Of a stretch of 64,000 nt of DNA, positions 43,201 through 55,790 are shown piece after piece. Position 1 is the first letter of the stretch, and every line of letters begins with the position of its first letter. The position numbers were made by a program, and so were the translations under genes. The notes beneath the pieces were generated by a model, which did no database searches, was not told the DNA's origin, and worked only from the letters and a program-made list of their open reading frames with translations. Source of the stretch: Anoplopoma fimbria (taxonomy: Eukaryota; Chordata; Actinopteri; Perciformes; Anoplopomatidae); NCBI RefSeq assembly GCF_027596085.1, contig NC_072472.1:16241471-16305470 (forward strand), in the 5' to 3' direction.

Positions 43201-45527
43201 AGATGGTGATGATTTATATTTTCTTCACTCAGATTACCAGAGTGGTTCTTCCAGGCATGGTGGAAAGGTATTGTAACAAACGTTCAGATGTTAACGGTTG
43301 ATATGAAGTAATGAGAATATAGAATGAATTTATGGATGTTTGTCTTCCCCTTCCTTCCCAGAGGGACAGGGCTGATTATCAATATCTCCTCTGAAGCGGG
43401 CGTCCGTCCACAGCCTTTGTTGTCCCTTTATTCTGCCACTAAGGTACTTTCTCATCCAGACATTATGTTATTATTAATGTGCACACATTCATTCAAACAC
43501 TGACCGCTCACTTACATTTTCACATAATACACAACTTCACGACAATCACCCCCTCTTCTGCTTGTTTTGTGACTCTCTTCTTTCTTTCAGATTTTTGTAA
43601 CATATTTCTCTGAGTGTCTGCATGCTGAGTACAAGTCAAAGGGGATTACTGTTCAGGTAAAGTATGTGATACTTAGGTCATTCAAATGTACTAAAGCTGG
43701 GGGGACATTTCTGAAGGTACAAAAATCATCTTATAAAATGAACATAGTCTATCATTAAGCCCATCCATCCATCCATCCATCCATGGATGGATGGATGATA
43801 TTATTTCAACATGTTACAAAAACAAAGAATGAAGCAAGAATAATGCAGAAAGGACACTCAACTTGAACTGAGAGGAATGACACGTGAAAATGATTGGACA
43901 TAATTACTTTAAACAGATGCAAAACCAAAATATTAGATACACAATTTGACATAAAGTGCTGTATCACATTTCCTACACATCTTAACACAGGTGTTAATCA
44001 CCCCACTGGGCACATACCTGTTCTCCTTAGTTTGCTGTTATGCTGCTCAATAACTATGAGCCATGTTGTCTCTGCCAAGGAAGCCCAGTTTTACTGCGTT
44101 GTCCTGCTGCTTTTATATTTGGTAATCCTCTCAGAAAGATGCTTGAGACACTGAAAGCCTGTTCTTGACTAGGTCATTTTATTCTCTACATTTTCTGCAC
44201 TTGAAATCTTAATTCCTTTTTTTTTTTTACCAGAGGTTTGGTTGATAACAATATGCTGCGGCTGGTGGTCACCGAGGAGTTCAATCTCAAGTTTTACTTT
44301 AAAGGACATACTTTTAAATCTGTCCTGTCGTTTAACGATGACCGACCACAGTTACCATCTTCTTTAACATACATTCTGATCTGTAACTTCTCTGTCAGCT
44401 ATAAGTAAATTATTTGGCATAAGCAAAAAGTCTGGTAGTCTGTTTTTTCCCAGACTGCGCGCATGGCCTCGTCCCAATAGGCTCGTTCGAGATGAACTGG
44501 GTGAATTTAAGGAAAGTGTGCATCAAGGGCTCGAAATGTCTGCGAGAGATCCCTGAAGCACTTGACTATTTGACAGCAGAACAACCCTAAGCCCTCACAT
44601 AGGGAAATTGGAGTTAGGCCCTTGACATGCCAAGTAAAATTAAAACACCTTTTTAAAACTATGATATCCACCCACTGACTTTTAATTATATAATGAAGAT
44701 AAATAACAGCAGCAACTGAGGATTTTTTATGACATACATTCAACCAGAAGTGTATTCATTTCTAAGCTACTTAGTACTACTAAAACTAAACTTTTTCTGC
44801 TGAAAGAAGTGGGGCTTTGTTCACTTAAATGTGTCTGTCAAAGAAAGCTTGATTTGAGGTTGCTATTTATGCGGCCAAAGATAAATTTGAACAGGGTGTT
44901 TTTTTCGGTTGATCAAACATTCAACCTCTAAAATGGACCTTTGCCTCCCAATACTCTACCCTACAGTTATCTTCCTCTTTTTGTTATTTACTTGCTGGGA
45001 AGCTTCATCCAACACACTGTGCTTTGGAGGCTGCTGCACTGGACTCGTTGTTTTTCTTTCAGTGCTCAAATGGAAAACTGCTTTTAAAATATGTATGATA
45101 TAAAGGGAAGTTGAACTTATCCAACCACAGTCCATTTTTTCCCCAGTGTGTGGCCCCGTTCATGGTGTCCACCAACATGACGAAACACGCGACGGTCAAC
45201 TTCTTTGTGAGGAGTGCCTCAGGGTTCGCCCGTGAGGCCTTGAACACTGTGGGTCACTCCAGCTACACCAGCGGCTGTCTGTCCCACGCACTGCAGGTCT
45301 GAGAGACGAGAGACTGATCACTTACAAACTGTCAGCTGCTGCAATATCTTAAAGTCTCTCCTTTCTTTCCCGTCATCCTACAGAACGTGGCTCTCACAAT
45401 ACTCCTTCCGGACTGGTTACGAATGTCAACATTCCTCATAAGAAAGCTACGACACTCTGCAACAGCCGACCAACATGATATCAACGTGTGCAAGAAAAAG
45501 GAGAATCTTGGCCTAAAGGAGGAGTAG
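40263..45527 (+). CDS. hsd20b2: Microsomal hydroxysteroid dehydrogenase, HSD17B12/HSD20B2 type
   Basis: NAD(P)H-dependent short-chain dehydrogenase of the ER membrane. Close relatives reduce 3-ketoacyl-CoA (HSD17B12), androstenedione (HSD17B3) or cortisol at C20 (fish HSD20B2). Exons: 40263-40413, 41412-41458, 41649-41724, 42276-42386, 42835-42902, 43043-43087, 43233-43267, 43362-43443, 43591-43656, 45147-45296, 45384-45527. They give 324 residues (family about 310-330). Features: N-terminal membrane anchor (IIGGFTVVFLLL), cofactor loop TGATSGIG, GLEIGILVNNVG, active-site NISSEAG and YSATK with Tyr and Lys kept, then QCVAPFMVSTNMTKH. The QCVAPF and VSTNMT stretches and the N-terminus suggest hsd20b2 more than hsd17b12 or hsd17b3, but this is a judgement, not an alignment. 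The C-terminus lacks the KK-x-x ending of HSD17B12. Exon 10 uses a weak GTCTGA donor. Confidence 0.85.
43770..43797. repeat. Perfect tetranucleotide palindrome (CATC)n(GATG)n
   Basis: Thirteen bases of CATC repeat face thirteen of GATG around a central AT, a perfect 28-bp palindrome within a longer CCAT tract starting at 43761. It lies in intron 9 of the hsd20b2-like gene. Confidence 0.9.
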
Positions 45528-47210
45528 TCATGTGATTGCGTCTTCACAGAAGTTCTTACTGACATAAATGCTGACTTTTACAGCTGAAAATAAGCTTTAT
45601 AATCTTCACCAAAGGTCACCTACACAGATTCCTGAAAATGTGTGTACTATCATAGCATGGTTACTGTAATAAATAAACTTCACTAAAATGTAAATTATTA
45701 TATTTTTTACGTTTATTTATTGGCAGTTGCATGATGTTTTGATTTATCTATGGAGCTAATCTGCAGGGTAATATAACAGAGTTTCTTCTTATTATTATTA
45801 AAATTACTATTATAGTACAGATATACACACACACACAATCTGTTTGTATTGCATTTAAGCAATCTTTTAAATACATTACAGTTGATACAGGTACACATTA
45901 CATGTGGCTTATATTTACACCTATGACAAACAGCAGCTTAATACATTGATGACCTTTAGTCAAAGAGAGACAGTCCTTTCAGGTTTTTTATTGACTGTTA
46001 ACCACACATCAAGATACCAAAAGGTCATGCAAAATGACCTTTGGAGCAACTTTCTATGTGTTAAATGGAACTTTTATGGATGTTTAAAAAGTCCATGTGA
46101 GTGCTGCAACACTATAAAAGCAAACGTGACAAGAAAGCAGTAACAATTTATTCTGTATTTCGAACTGTAAATACGGTAAATTAATTGTTGTGTAAAAATG
46201 TGACAACTTGCTCTGGTTTAAGCCTCCATTTGGTCTGAATCAACATTGTTCGTGGTCCTAACTGAGGTTGGATTAGAATGGCTCTTAAGATTAACTGTCA
46301 GGATAACCATTTTTGGTGTACTTTGATAGTCTGTATCATGAAGCACACAATCCAAGTACAGATTTCAAGTAAAGACATACAACAGCAACAAATGCTGTTC
46401 ATCATTCTGAGGTCACAAGTATAAAGTGGATCCCTTTGTGAGGACTAAAGATACACATTTAACAGCAAAAGAAGACATGTTTGCAGAACTGCATGGGAAG
46501 ACAGAACTAAATTCAGCTCAGAAACAAAAAAAAGTCTATGGATCACTTGGGCCAGCCGAAATCTGAGAATATAGGAAAAGAAAGGCGCAAAAACACAGTA
46601 ACAATGATTATGATTTAACACAATACCATTTAGAAACTGAATCAGAAAAAAAAAAATGTTTTAACTGTGGTCAATTATTATCAGGAAATTATAATTTCAT
46701 CCATGAAATTATGTATAGAAATGTCTCTATTAAATGTCATAGACAACCCGTATTGCTCCAAACAAATTGTGGTTTTTTTTTTCTTAGTCAGACACATTTC
46801 TTACTTCTGTCTCATGTGAAAAGACGGATTTAAAGCTGATCCAAACAAGATGTTACATCAACATATATATCGCCCACAAAAGTTAGTATTCCCACATTTT
46901 TTTGGCTCAATCACCAAGCCAGTTCAAGTATATGTAAATAGGAAAACAACCTATTCAAATGCAAAAACCTCTAGTGGCATATTTCAAAAATGCACTCCGT
47001 GATCTGTGGCTGTGGTCCTTCTTATAGCTTGAGTAAAACAACAAAAAAGCTTTATTAAGTAAGGTTGTTGTAACTGGTGCTACATACTGTAACTAAGCAT
47101 CCACTTTTCTTTACTTTATGTGTTAATTTTACATGTAACCAGAGTTTAAACTCACGCAGATAAGACTTTGCTGCTTATACAACACCAGTGAACAAAACGG
47201 CCGCACATGC
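45528..47210. other. Convergent 3' UTRs of hsd20b2-like and slc12a9
   Basis: Tail-to-tail region. The left 150 bases are the dehydrogenase 3' UTR. The rest is probably slc12a9 3' UTR, read on the minus strand, with candidate AATAAA signals at 46147-46152 and 45712-45717. No other coding feature is seen. Confidence 0.5.
45668..45677 (+). terminator. Poly(A) signal of the hsd20b2-like gene
   Basis: Two overlapping AATAAA hexamers about 140 bases after the TAG stop give a normal-length 3' UTR. A minus-strand AATAAA (45712-45717) lies close by and could serve the convergent slc12a9 transcript. Confidence 0.7.
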
Positions 47211-50183
47211 TCACAGATCGGTGTATGTGACCGGGGTGACCCCGTGAATCAGGAGCGTTGGCCCCAAACTGTTGGTCACTGCTTCCAGCTGAGCCAAATA
47301 CTGTTGTGACTGGCTACGCTGAGCGGAGGGTCGAGGTAAATACAGGAAGCGAACAGCGGCTTGAGAGCTGTGCTCCATCAACATACAGTTCACTGCGGAC
47401 AAGAACTCCTCGGACAGAGCTTGCGTCGGCTCCGCGGGGGGTTCCCTGTTTGGCTGAACGTGGTGCTGCACCACAGAGTCCCAAGGCACGATCTTTATCG
47501 ACGCCCTGATCCTCAGCTTCCTCAGCAGCTCTCGGAATGTCTCCTCGTTCACCACCCAGCCCTGGTCGCTGGACTCCGTCTCCACGTTCAGGAAGATTCT
47601 CATTCTTGCGTGGCGCCATTTGTTGGACATGTTGAGCACGCAGGCCATCTGCAGCAGGAACAGGCTGCACACATCCTCGTAATCCCGGCTGCCTGGCTGG
47701 AGCAGGTTGAGGGGCCACACATCTATCGTCCGCTCTGACCCGTCCACCTTGCTGTCTTTGCCCTCTCCCTCTAACTGGAAGAAATAGCGGGCCAGGCACA
47801 CGTTCTTGTTCATTTTAATGGCGTCAGAAATGGTCCCCACGTACTCCTCCGGTGAGAGCCAGCGTGGGCTCTCGACATGTCGGACTGGTGGGAAATGGGC
47901 CTGTAGTGAAGGCAAATCGACCCCAAAGTTATATTCGCCCTCACTTTCTTTTCCTATCGAAGAGTCACAGAACGCAGAATCTTGAAGGAAGAAGTCCTCA
48001 GGAGTGCAGCTGTCGTAGAAACCCAAAATCAGTGTGTTGGGCTTCATGCCACCTTTTAGAGGGAAATATAAGTACAGATAAAGCAACGTCATAATCTGTA
48101 CTGAATGTGGGCATGCAAGGGATGAGCGAAATCAGAGCTTACCTAGGCCTGTGATGCGCAGCAGATGCTGTGTTCCCTGTCTGACGGAGGGAGACAGCGT
48201 CAGGTCCACAAAGGCCTTCACCCCGAGTTTATCTACCAGGCTCAACCAGAAGTTGTACTGCTGCTGAACCGGATCTGAAGGCAGAGAGTCTAGAACACAG
48301 GAGAATTAGTAAGAAAATGTATTTCATACATAGATTTGAAGAGCACAAACAGAAATACAACACAGCATAATTGCTAAACATTGGTGGATGAAGTTCTCAG
48401 GTCCTTTACTTAAGTAAAAGGTATAAGTATCACAATGTAAAAATACTCCAAAACAAATACAAGTCCTGCATTTAAAACCGAAACTAAAAGTACATGAGCT
48501 AAGTTTATCAGATTTAGTACAGCTAAATGTACTTAAAGTAATAGTTCTTGTGTTGCAGTAAAATGTCTACTGGTCCTGACATATTATTATTATCACATTA
48601 TTAGATTGTCAATAGTGGTAAATCAGTGCATAAGTAGCATTACACTGTTGTAGTTGGTTGAGGTGGACTTTGTATACAAACCAATACAATTAGTCTGGTC
48701 CAGTGCTTCCATCGGTTCACTACTCTTAACTAAAGTTTTAATAAATGATTGGTTAATTTGACTTCTTTGTAAGCGAGTCAATGCTAAAAAGGTCTGCTTT
48801 AATCTTAAAAGTAGCTGTCAAACAAATATAGATAAGTAAAACATACAGTACATTCCACTAAAATGCATAAAATGGAAAATACTGAAGTAAAGTACAAGTA
48901 CCTCAAATTTGTACTTAAAGCTAGGGTAATTTCTTTACTGTAATATTTGGCAAAACTGTCCTAATAGCCAGTCAGCTATATGTAGGTGAAGTGCTCTGAG
49001 AATATCTGCTCATAACTTTGCTCTCCCCTGCCTCTGTGGGCCGCACCCAAAAATTGCCACCGCTCATGTACACTTTGACCAATCAGAGCGAGGCTCCGAT
49101 TCTCCGTTCTTATTGGCTGTGGGACTGTCCGGTCACCTTGGCAACGACGTTGGTGCGTCCCTGCGTGTTTCGTCTTCCTATCAATGTAACTGAATTCACA
49201 TGAACGCGCATAACTGACGTTCGGTGGGAGGAGCTACAGCAGGTAGCGTGGCAGGGAGAGGCCAGAGAGCACGCGACGGAATCTCAACGGCTGTTTTCTC
49301 CAAAATCGCCCACCCTAGCTTTAAGTACAGTTTTGCGTTAATAGCCTTAGTTACTTTTCAACACTGCCGTTATCTAATTGCATTGTAATTGTGAGTCAGT
49401 TCGCAAATGTAAGAACATGTCAGCACATTGCTTTCTCAATCCTCGGGTTGTATCACACAATATATTTTCTTACAATTTGAAAAGGATATGTGCCTTTTTA
49501 GCACAACAAACAAGGAGCTAGACATTTGGCTGAATTACAGGATGTCTTGTTTAAACTCTAAGGGTCTGATGCAACAATAATACAGAGGAAACTTATCATC
49601 TTATTAATAATGCAAGAGAAGCAGCAGATGGAAAGTGAAAAAGCCCACGAGGTAGCCTTCCATGATGGAGCCTGTGGACTACAGGGAGGCCAATCTGATC
49701 TGTTACACAACTTCAATAATATGCAACCTACTTTAACAATTCCTGCTCAGCTTGTTCATGTCCTCTCAGATAGAATGATAAAAATAATCACATGATGCCA
49801 TGTTGATTGAATACATCTGTGGAAGGCTTACAGACACATGAAAAGACCAGAAGGTGAGTTTCACTTGGCTTCTAAACCTACATATTGATTCACAGATAAG
49901 AATAATGTAATACTGGTAGCTGTGGATAGCCATCGCAGACCGTCCACAGGGAATTACCCAGATCTCCCAGCTGCACGTGGCCCAACACGTAGAGCCCTCC
50001 CTTCTTCAGCTGGTTGACGAACAGGATGAGCTGACAGGAGGAGCGAGGGTTGGCCACCATCAACAACATCTGCGGCCTCCAGAACTTCACATGGTCTTTC
50101 CTCACATCCAGCATCAACAGATACTTACGCACCTAAACCAAAAAGGAAGACAGCATTGTTGACACACTGTAACCCGGTCTGTT

Positions 50184-50271
<88 letters not shown>

Positions 50272-53200
50272 TGCATGAGTCCAGATACCTGATGGAAAAT
50301 GAGAGCCTGGCTGATGTAGCCCCAGCTGCTGGTGGGCGATCTGTAGTGGAGGAAAAGCAGCAGCACTAACAGGAGGACAATACTGCCGGAGGAGTACACA
50401 GGGTTAATGACGAACATCATCACCAGACAGCTCACGATGCCCAGCAGGCAGGTGTGCCAGGAGAAGAGCTGGAAGGTCGGTCTGTTAAAACACACAGAGA
50501 CAAAGAATAGAGGCCGCTGGCACTTTGGAAAGCAGAAGTCAATAAATATGACTTTATTGTCCAATAAATCACATCATAGTAATAAATCCAAGTGAGGCAG
50601 ATTGGCTTTTTTAATCTGTATTGTTGTTGCTGTTATCTCAATGTTTGGGAGTGTACTCTCTAAAAGAAGACACCTTTAAGCTAGCTCACATTTTCAGCTT
50701 TTCTTGTGTCAATGAGCAATTTTAGATTTATTGTCTTACTTCATTGGCCAGTTTTTATTGACACACTCAATGATGGCACTATAATTAAGTAACATCTGTT
50801 TCAGAACTGAAAGCTTAAAACATGTCCTTCTCAGGCAGTATTTCATATTTTACCAAAAGAGGAGGTGTTTTTGTTTGTAATTTTACTCTGAAAAATCCAC
50901 ATCGCTGTTGGATTCAATTACACGATGATGAAAAATATGATAGAAATGCCTTCGGATTTCTTATTTGTCTTTCAACAGCAATTGATCTTTTATTACCTGA
51001 AATTTGGTGCAGATGCCCACTCAAGAGCCAAACAGGCCAGGTCAACCGCAGCGAAGGCCAGCAAGTAGAAAACAGTCACCAAAGCTGCCACGGCATTGAG
51101 CTGGCCTGCAAACACCACACACTGAAACACAGACACACAGACACACAACAGCTCAGGACACCAGTTGTAATTCTTAAATTAGGGACTGCATGTTGCGGAA
51201 GCTCCCTCCGCTCACCTGCGCCAAACCCCAGGTGTACACCACTGCCATCCACGGATTCCCAGAGCTTGATGTGATTGTAGCTGGGGCTAATGGCAAACCT
51301 GTGGGGGAAAACAAAAGTCTGTTAGAAAATGGGTGAAGAAGGAACTGATATGATGAGCGGAAAAAACCTCAAGCCGTACCAAAGAGTTGATCCAGAGCAA
51401 GAGCATGGAGGATGCGGGACGCTCCGATCATGGAGCACATGGCAGCCGAAAGAGAAGCGCAGAAAATCCCGACGGTGACGAACGGCGGCCAGATGTTTAT
51501 TCTCTGGAGGAACCCATAATCCTGAATCAACAGGGTCCTAAAGAAAAATAGACAAATTACTTCTAATTGTTGATCTCTCTTTAAGTACTCCTATCAGACA
51601 ACATCATCATGAACCATTTCAGACCTGTCACATGTTGCGCTGACCAGGATGAAGAGGAGGACGTAGACTGTGAAAGTGCAAAAGACGGCCACGATGGTGC
51701 CTTTAGGGATGGAAACACTCGGAGTCTTCAGCTCCCCTTCAGAGACATTCGGAGAGAGATCAAACATCAGGGTGTGCTGGTTTGTGTGCACAATGCAGAT
51801 TTACTGAATTGCTATGTGTGTTTAAACAAATCTCTCGTTTGACAATATTCTGTATAACGACATGCACATAAATCAAAGGTAAAAGTAGCAATGGCATAAT
51901 GGCAAAATACTCCAGTTACATTCCAATGCAATGACACCCTCACCACCAATGTGATTATACATACAAGACAACAAGCTTTAACCTGACATGTTGGCTCCGG
52001 CCATAATCCCGGTGCAGCTGGTGAACATGACAGCAAACACGGTGGCAAAAGACATGACAGAGTTGGTGCTGTAGTCCAAAGAGTAACCAGCTGCAAAGCA
52101 AAAAATGAGGAACAATAGCAAGACGTTAAAATTGGATTCCACTAAAATGTACATGTGCCATGTGGCTTTGATTGTCAATGTTCTTTCATTTCCTCTCCAA
52201 CACCAACATCGAACCCTTAAAACTCACAGCCCAGGTTGTTCCTCAGAGTGGTGACGTTGTAGCCCGTGTAGCTGGCGTTGTAGCGGAGGGTCTGGTTGCC
52301 AGTCCCCTTGTGGACGATGACAAAATCACGAGGTTTGACCGCCACAGAGCTGATGAAGATGGACAGCAAGGATACAGTGATCACCAGCAGGATGACGAAG
52401 GCGGTGCGGGAGTAGATGTGGGCGCCCACCAGACACACGAGCAGACAGATCAGAAGGACAACTGAGGAGTACAGCACCGTGTACCAGTAGCCCTGAGGAA
52501 GCACACGCACCCCCTCGGACACAGTCGACTCTACAACAGAGCAAGAAGAAAACTGAGAATTCAAGTAGGTTTAGATAGTTTATTTAACTAAAAACAGAAC
52601 ATAAATCAAATACTTACCAGGATCTGAACCGAATACATCAAGTAATGCCTCCACAAGACCAAGAACATACTCTCCACATGCGAACACTTTGGCCAGGAAG
52701 AACATCAAACCAATGCTTCCTCCAAACTCCGGGCCCAGAGACCTACTTATCATGTCTGGTCACATTTTGTTAAGGCCGATGTTTTAACTGAAACGGCAAG
52801 ATCAAGCAACACTCGGAGGAAAACAACAGTTTGGCCTCTTAAGGATACAATAGGCTCCACCCCCTTGTATAGCCCCATTGGTGGAAATGGCACAGATGGA
52901 CAGTATTGTGAGAGATATAATGGTGTAGGCTACCATCACCATCAAAAGACCCTGTAACAGCCCCGCGTGACCAACCACAAACCCTGCAGGAGAGAGATCA
53001 CGTCGTCATTACAGCACAATGACTCAGTTATATTGTAAGGGATTCATGCAAACTCCCACCGTCTACCACCCAAAACAGATTTTTTTGTCTTCTGATCCCT
53101 TCACACGCATCACATCGCTCACCAGTTCTCAGGAACAGCACGATGCTGAACATAGAGAGGATGGTCGGCACCATCACCCCGAAAAACGTGTTCAGTTTTC

Positions 53201-53327
53201 GAGGGTCTTTGCTCGGTGTCCCTGAGCCGGATTCACTGTTGGCGTCCAACTCCACACCGCATGCCACTGCGCTCACAGCCAGACCGCAGACCCCTGAGGT
53301 GATCAGAGGGGTGCGTTCGCTCGACAT
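47211..53327 (-). CDS. slc12a9: Solute carrier family 12 member 9 (cation-chloride cotransporter family)
   Basis: Polytopic membrane protein of the cation-chloride cotransporter superfamily (also called CIP1). Its own substrate is poorly defined. Thirteen in-frame coding exons (minus): 53123-53327, 52849-52983, 52618-52755, 52228-52530, 51983-52090, 51625-51736, 51380-51537, 51216-51298, 50997-51121, 50289-50481, 49958-50132, 48143-48289, 47211-48052. They encode 907 residues (human 914). Seen: [20 protein letters not shown] at TM1, [56 protein letters not shown] and the C-terminus [17 protein letters not shown], nearly identical to mammalian SLC12A9. The large loop in exon 4 has three N-glycosylation sequons (NQT, NAS, NVT). 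The donor at 51619-51624 is GTCTGA, weaker than its neighbours. The gene is divergent from gnb2, as expected from 7q22 synteny. Confidence 0.96.
48375..49345. mobile_element. Second copy of the AAGTAAAAGTA repeat, split by a MITE
   Basis: Begins TGGTGGATGAAGTTCTCAGG and continues with TCCTTTACTTAAGTAAAAGG, then AAAATGGAAAATACTGAAGT and AAGTACAAGTACCTCAAATT. It shows the same order of words as 24135-24790. Its right part is displaced by the element at 48919-49320 and resumes with TTAAGTACAG. Located in slc12a9 intron 12. Confidence 0.65.
48919..49320. mobile_element. piggyBac-type MITE with TTAA target duplication
   Basis: A 402-bp element with 9-bp terminal inverted repeats AGCTAGGGT/ACCCTAGCT, flanked exactly by TTAA at 48915-48918 and 49321-49324. 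Removing it with one TTAA restores GTACTTAAGTAC, matching the host repeat. The interior is GC- and CpG-richer than the surroundings, with inverted CCAAT-type words (CCAATCAGAGCG, TATTGGCTG). It has no transposase, so it is non-autonomous. Confidence 0.8.
50186..50270. repeat. (TG)n microsatellite in slc12a9 intron 10
   Basis: 85 bp of uninterrupted TG on the plus strand. It lies between exons 10 and 11, 18 bases from the donor of exon 10 (50283-50288). Confidence 0.97.
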
Positions 53328-53345
53328 GGTTGGTTCGAGAAGAGC

Positions 53346-55540
53346 CTGTGATCAGTCTGTCAGAGACACAATGAATGAGGGTTGGTTTCAAACAGAAAGA
53401 AAAATAACTACAGTATTGAATCAACTGCTGAAAGGCAATAATTATATCATGCTTGTTATCCACAAATATCTCCCATGAGCAGATGTTCTTTCCCCCCCAG
53501 ACATGTTGTGAAAAGGCCTGCGGGGTAAAGTATGCTGCATGCCCTGGATGAACACAGTCCACTTTTAAGTACAATGTGTATCCTTGTGGAAAAATTACCC
53601 ATCTTTTACAGACAAAGTGTGACCATTTAATAGTCACATAGCATATAATGTCAGTGTTATTTCATAGTGAATGCAGCCTTTGTTTACTCGTTGTATTGTT
53701 CTCCGTTTCAAATCAAGTGTAGCAACTAGCGAGAAACACGCAGGCGCTTGTTTTTGTCACACCCATTAACACACAGTGATGTTTTTAACCTTGTCAGCAC
53801 TGCCCAGAAGTGAAGATCATCATGTGAACAGTAGCACATGTCATGCACCGCCTCGTGAATGCTTCCAGCCTCACACAAACTTTGAAGAGTTGTGAGGCTT
53901 CTGAGCGGCTGACAGTAAATTGGGATTTTGACAAAGCTTTAGATTTAGTGGCTTAACACAAGCGTGCAAATTGAACCAAGCAACTGTTCATCAGCACTCG
54001 GGTGCCACACAGTTACCTGGCTGATACTACAATGGTAGTACCTGTTCTGTTACTTTTTTCCACGGGCAGTGACTTCTCTTCTTTACATCCCTTTACTACA
54101 AAATATTGCAAACATCAAGCACCGAAACGTTGCCAGAGAGGGTCTGTTATTTGCTGCTGCTCACACCTCAGGTTGGTATTTGCAGTCACCTGATTCACAG
54201 TTGCTTGTCTGTTTTTACATGCAGCTCAAAGCTAAGAGCAGACATCTCAGCTGAGCGGACTGAGCCTCTGCCCCTCTGTGTTCAGGTGACCTTGGTTTGT
54301 TCTCTTTTTCCCTCTCCGGTGCCAGCAAGGTTCAACTTTCTCATTTTTTCCCCCCTCAAGGAGGCAGTTATCATCACTGAAGCTGGGGGCCAGAGTCGTC
54401 TCAAATCATACATGAATCACGTGAACAAAACATGATGGCACATGATCTCCCAATTATTACAGGGATCACACACCCAGTTACTGATTCTTTGATACATAGG
54501 ATGTTCACATTATTTTACCAGCTGAGCTGAAACAATTAGGCCATTGATTGGTTAGTCACAAGACAAAAAAAATGAATCAGCACTTATTTGAATAATCGCT
54601 TAATCATATAGATCATTTTTAAAGCAAAATTGCCAAAATCTCTGTGCAGCTATTCATATTTGACAATTTCCTACTTTAATTTGTCCCCCAATATGTTGAG
54701 TTTAAGACAAGCAATTTGAAGCTCAATGACTCATCGATGATTAATCAACAGAATAATGGACAGCTCATTTGATCTTGGAAATAATAACATGTGCAGCCTA
54801 ATTTAACAGATGTATGCATTATTCCAGTGAGATACTCCATAGGTATATCTAGTCTATCCACCACTTGCTGACTAAAAGTCGTTTTAAACACTAACTACAT
54901 TCGGCTGTTTTCATTACAGTTGCACAACAATAACAGGTCTAGCAAAAGACATCATATGAAACATACTCTCAGGCAGATGAGTTGTCTGCGGTTTGAGCAG
55001 GGAAGTTGTATGCAGTGAGAACTACAGCATACTGTCAGGCACTGATCATATCAACTACTGTTAGTTCCCCTGTCCTCGTTGAGTCTGGTAGGGGTATTTA
55101 TCCTCTAGCTCTGCAGGATGCTGTTTGTGGCGCACTGAGCTAACATCTCTAATGTCTATGCAGACCTGCTAAACCGATCATAAGAGGCCCTTTTTGGGGT
55201 CCACGGACCCGACTTCAGAAACAAGCCGGTTACCAAAATAAATCACCGTTTCCGTCACATAGCACGCAGCATGAGGGTGCAGCAACTGCGACATTCAAAC
55301 TTTACGCATTTTGGTAAATAATACGCTATTTGCAGCTTTGTGTTGGGTTAATGTTGTTTACGTTTTGACGTTCTGGGCCAGGAAGTGGCCTCCCCGGCGG
55401 CTCGTCATCGCGCAGTGTATGTGTGCGTGTGTGTGTATGTGTGTGTGTGTGTGTGTCATTCAGACAGCAACATCCAGGATGTGCACGCTCATACTGGGAT
55501 GTTCAGTATCCTTAAATACACCGAGGCTAAGCAAACTTAC
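53346..55540 (-). other. slc12a9 first intron (5' UTR intron)
   Basis: A minus-strand acceptor (GATCACAG at 53346-53353) precedes 18 bases of UTR and the ATG. The matching donor, GTAAGTTT, is at 55533-55540. The intron holds no coding signal. At 54521-54775 it contains an inverted copy of the ATTAATC-rich repeat type seen at 12240-12860. Confidence 0.6.
55416..55456. repeat. Imperfect (TG)n tract
   Basis: About 40 bp of TG with single-base interruptions, about 80 bp from the slc12a9 leader-exon donor, inside intron 1. Confidence 0.85.
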
Positions 55541-55790
55541 CTCGGTGAACCCTCCGCGGGACAGTTTCACCCACTTCCTACTTCTTTTCACTGAGTGAGG
55601 TCAGCCTCGGTCCGCCTCGGTCCGCCTGGCTCAGCGGGAAGCTTTCAGCAGGAGATGCCCCGGGTCAGACGCGCAGTGGACGGTCAGAAATAGACGCAGC
55701 AGGACGGTGGACATGACAGGGACTGAGCTGTCCCGAGAGTTGGATGCTGTGAACGATTGTGCTGCCCAATAACAACACAGCAGCCATGGC
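55541..55790 (-). promoter_or_regulatory. slc12a9 noncoding first exon and promoter
   Basis: The stretch upstream of the GTAAGTTT donor is GC- and CpG-rich (CGGTCCGCCTCGGTCCGCC, GACGCGCAG). It is the likely transcription start area of slc12a9. The exact start cannot be read. An imperfect tandem CTCGGTCCGC is at about 55605-55625. Confidence 0.5.

Noticed and set aside
50133..50564. 143-codon frame with a His-Thr run as a slc12a9 isoform end
   Set aside because: It runs past the exon 10 donor at 50288 into the intronic TG repeat. The spliced frame to exon 11 is clear.
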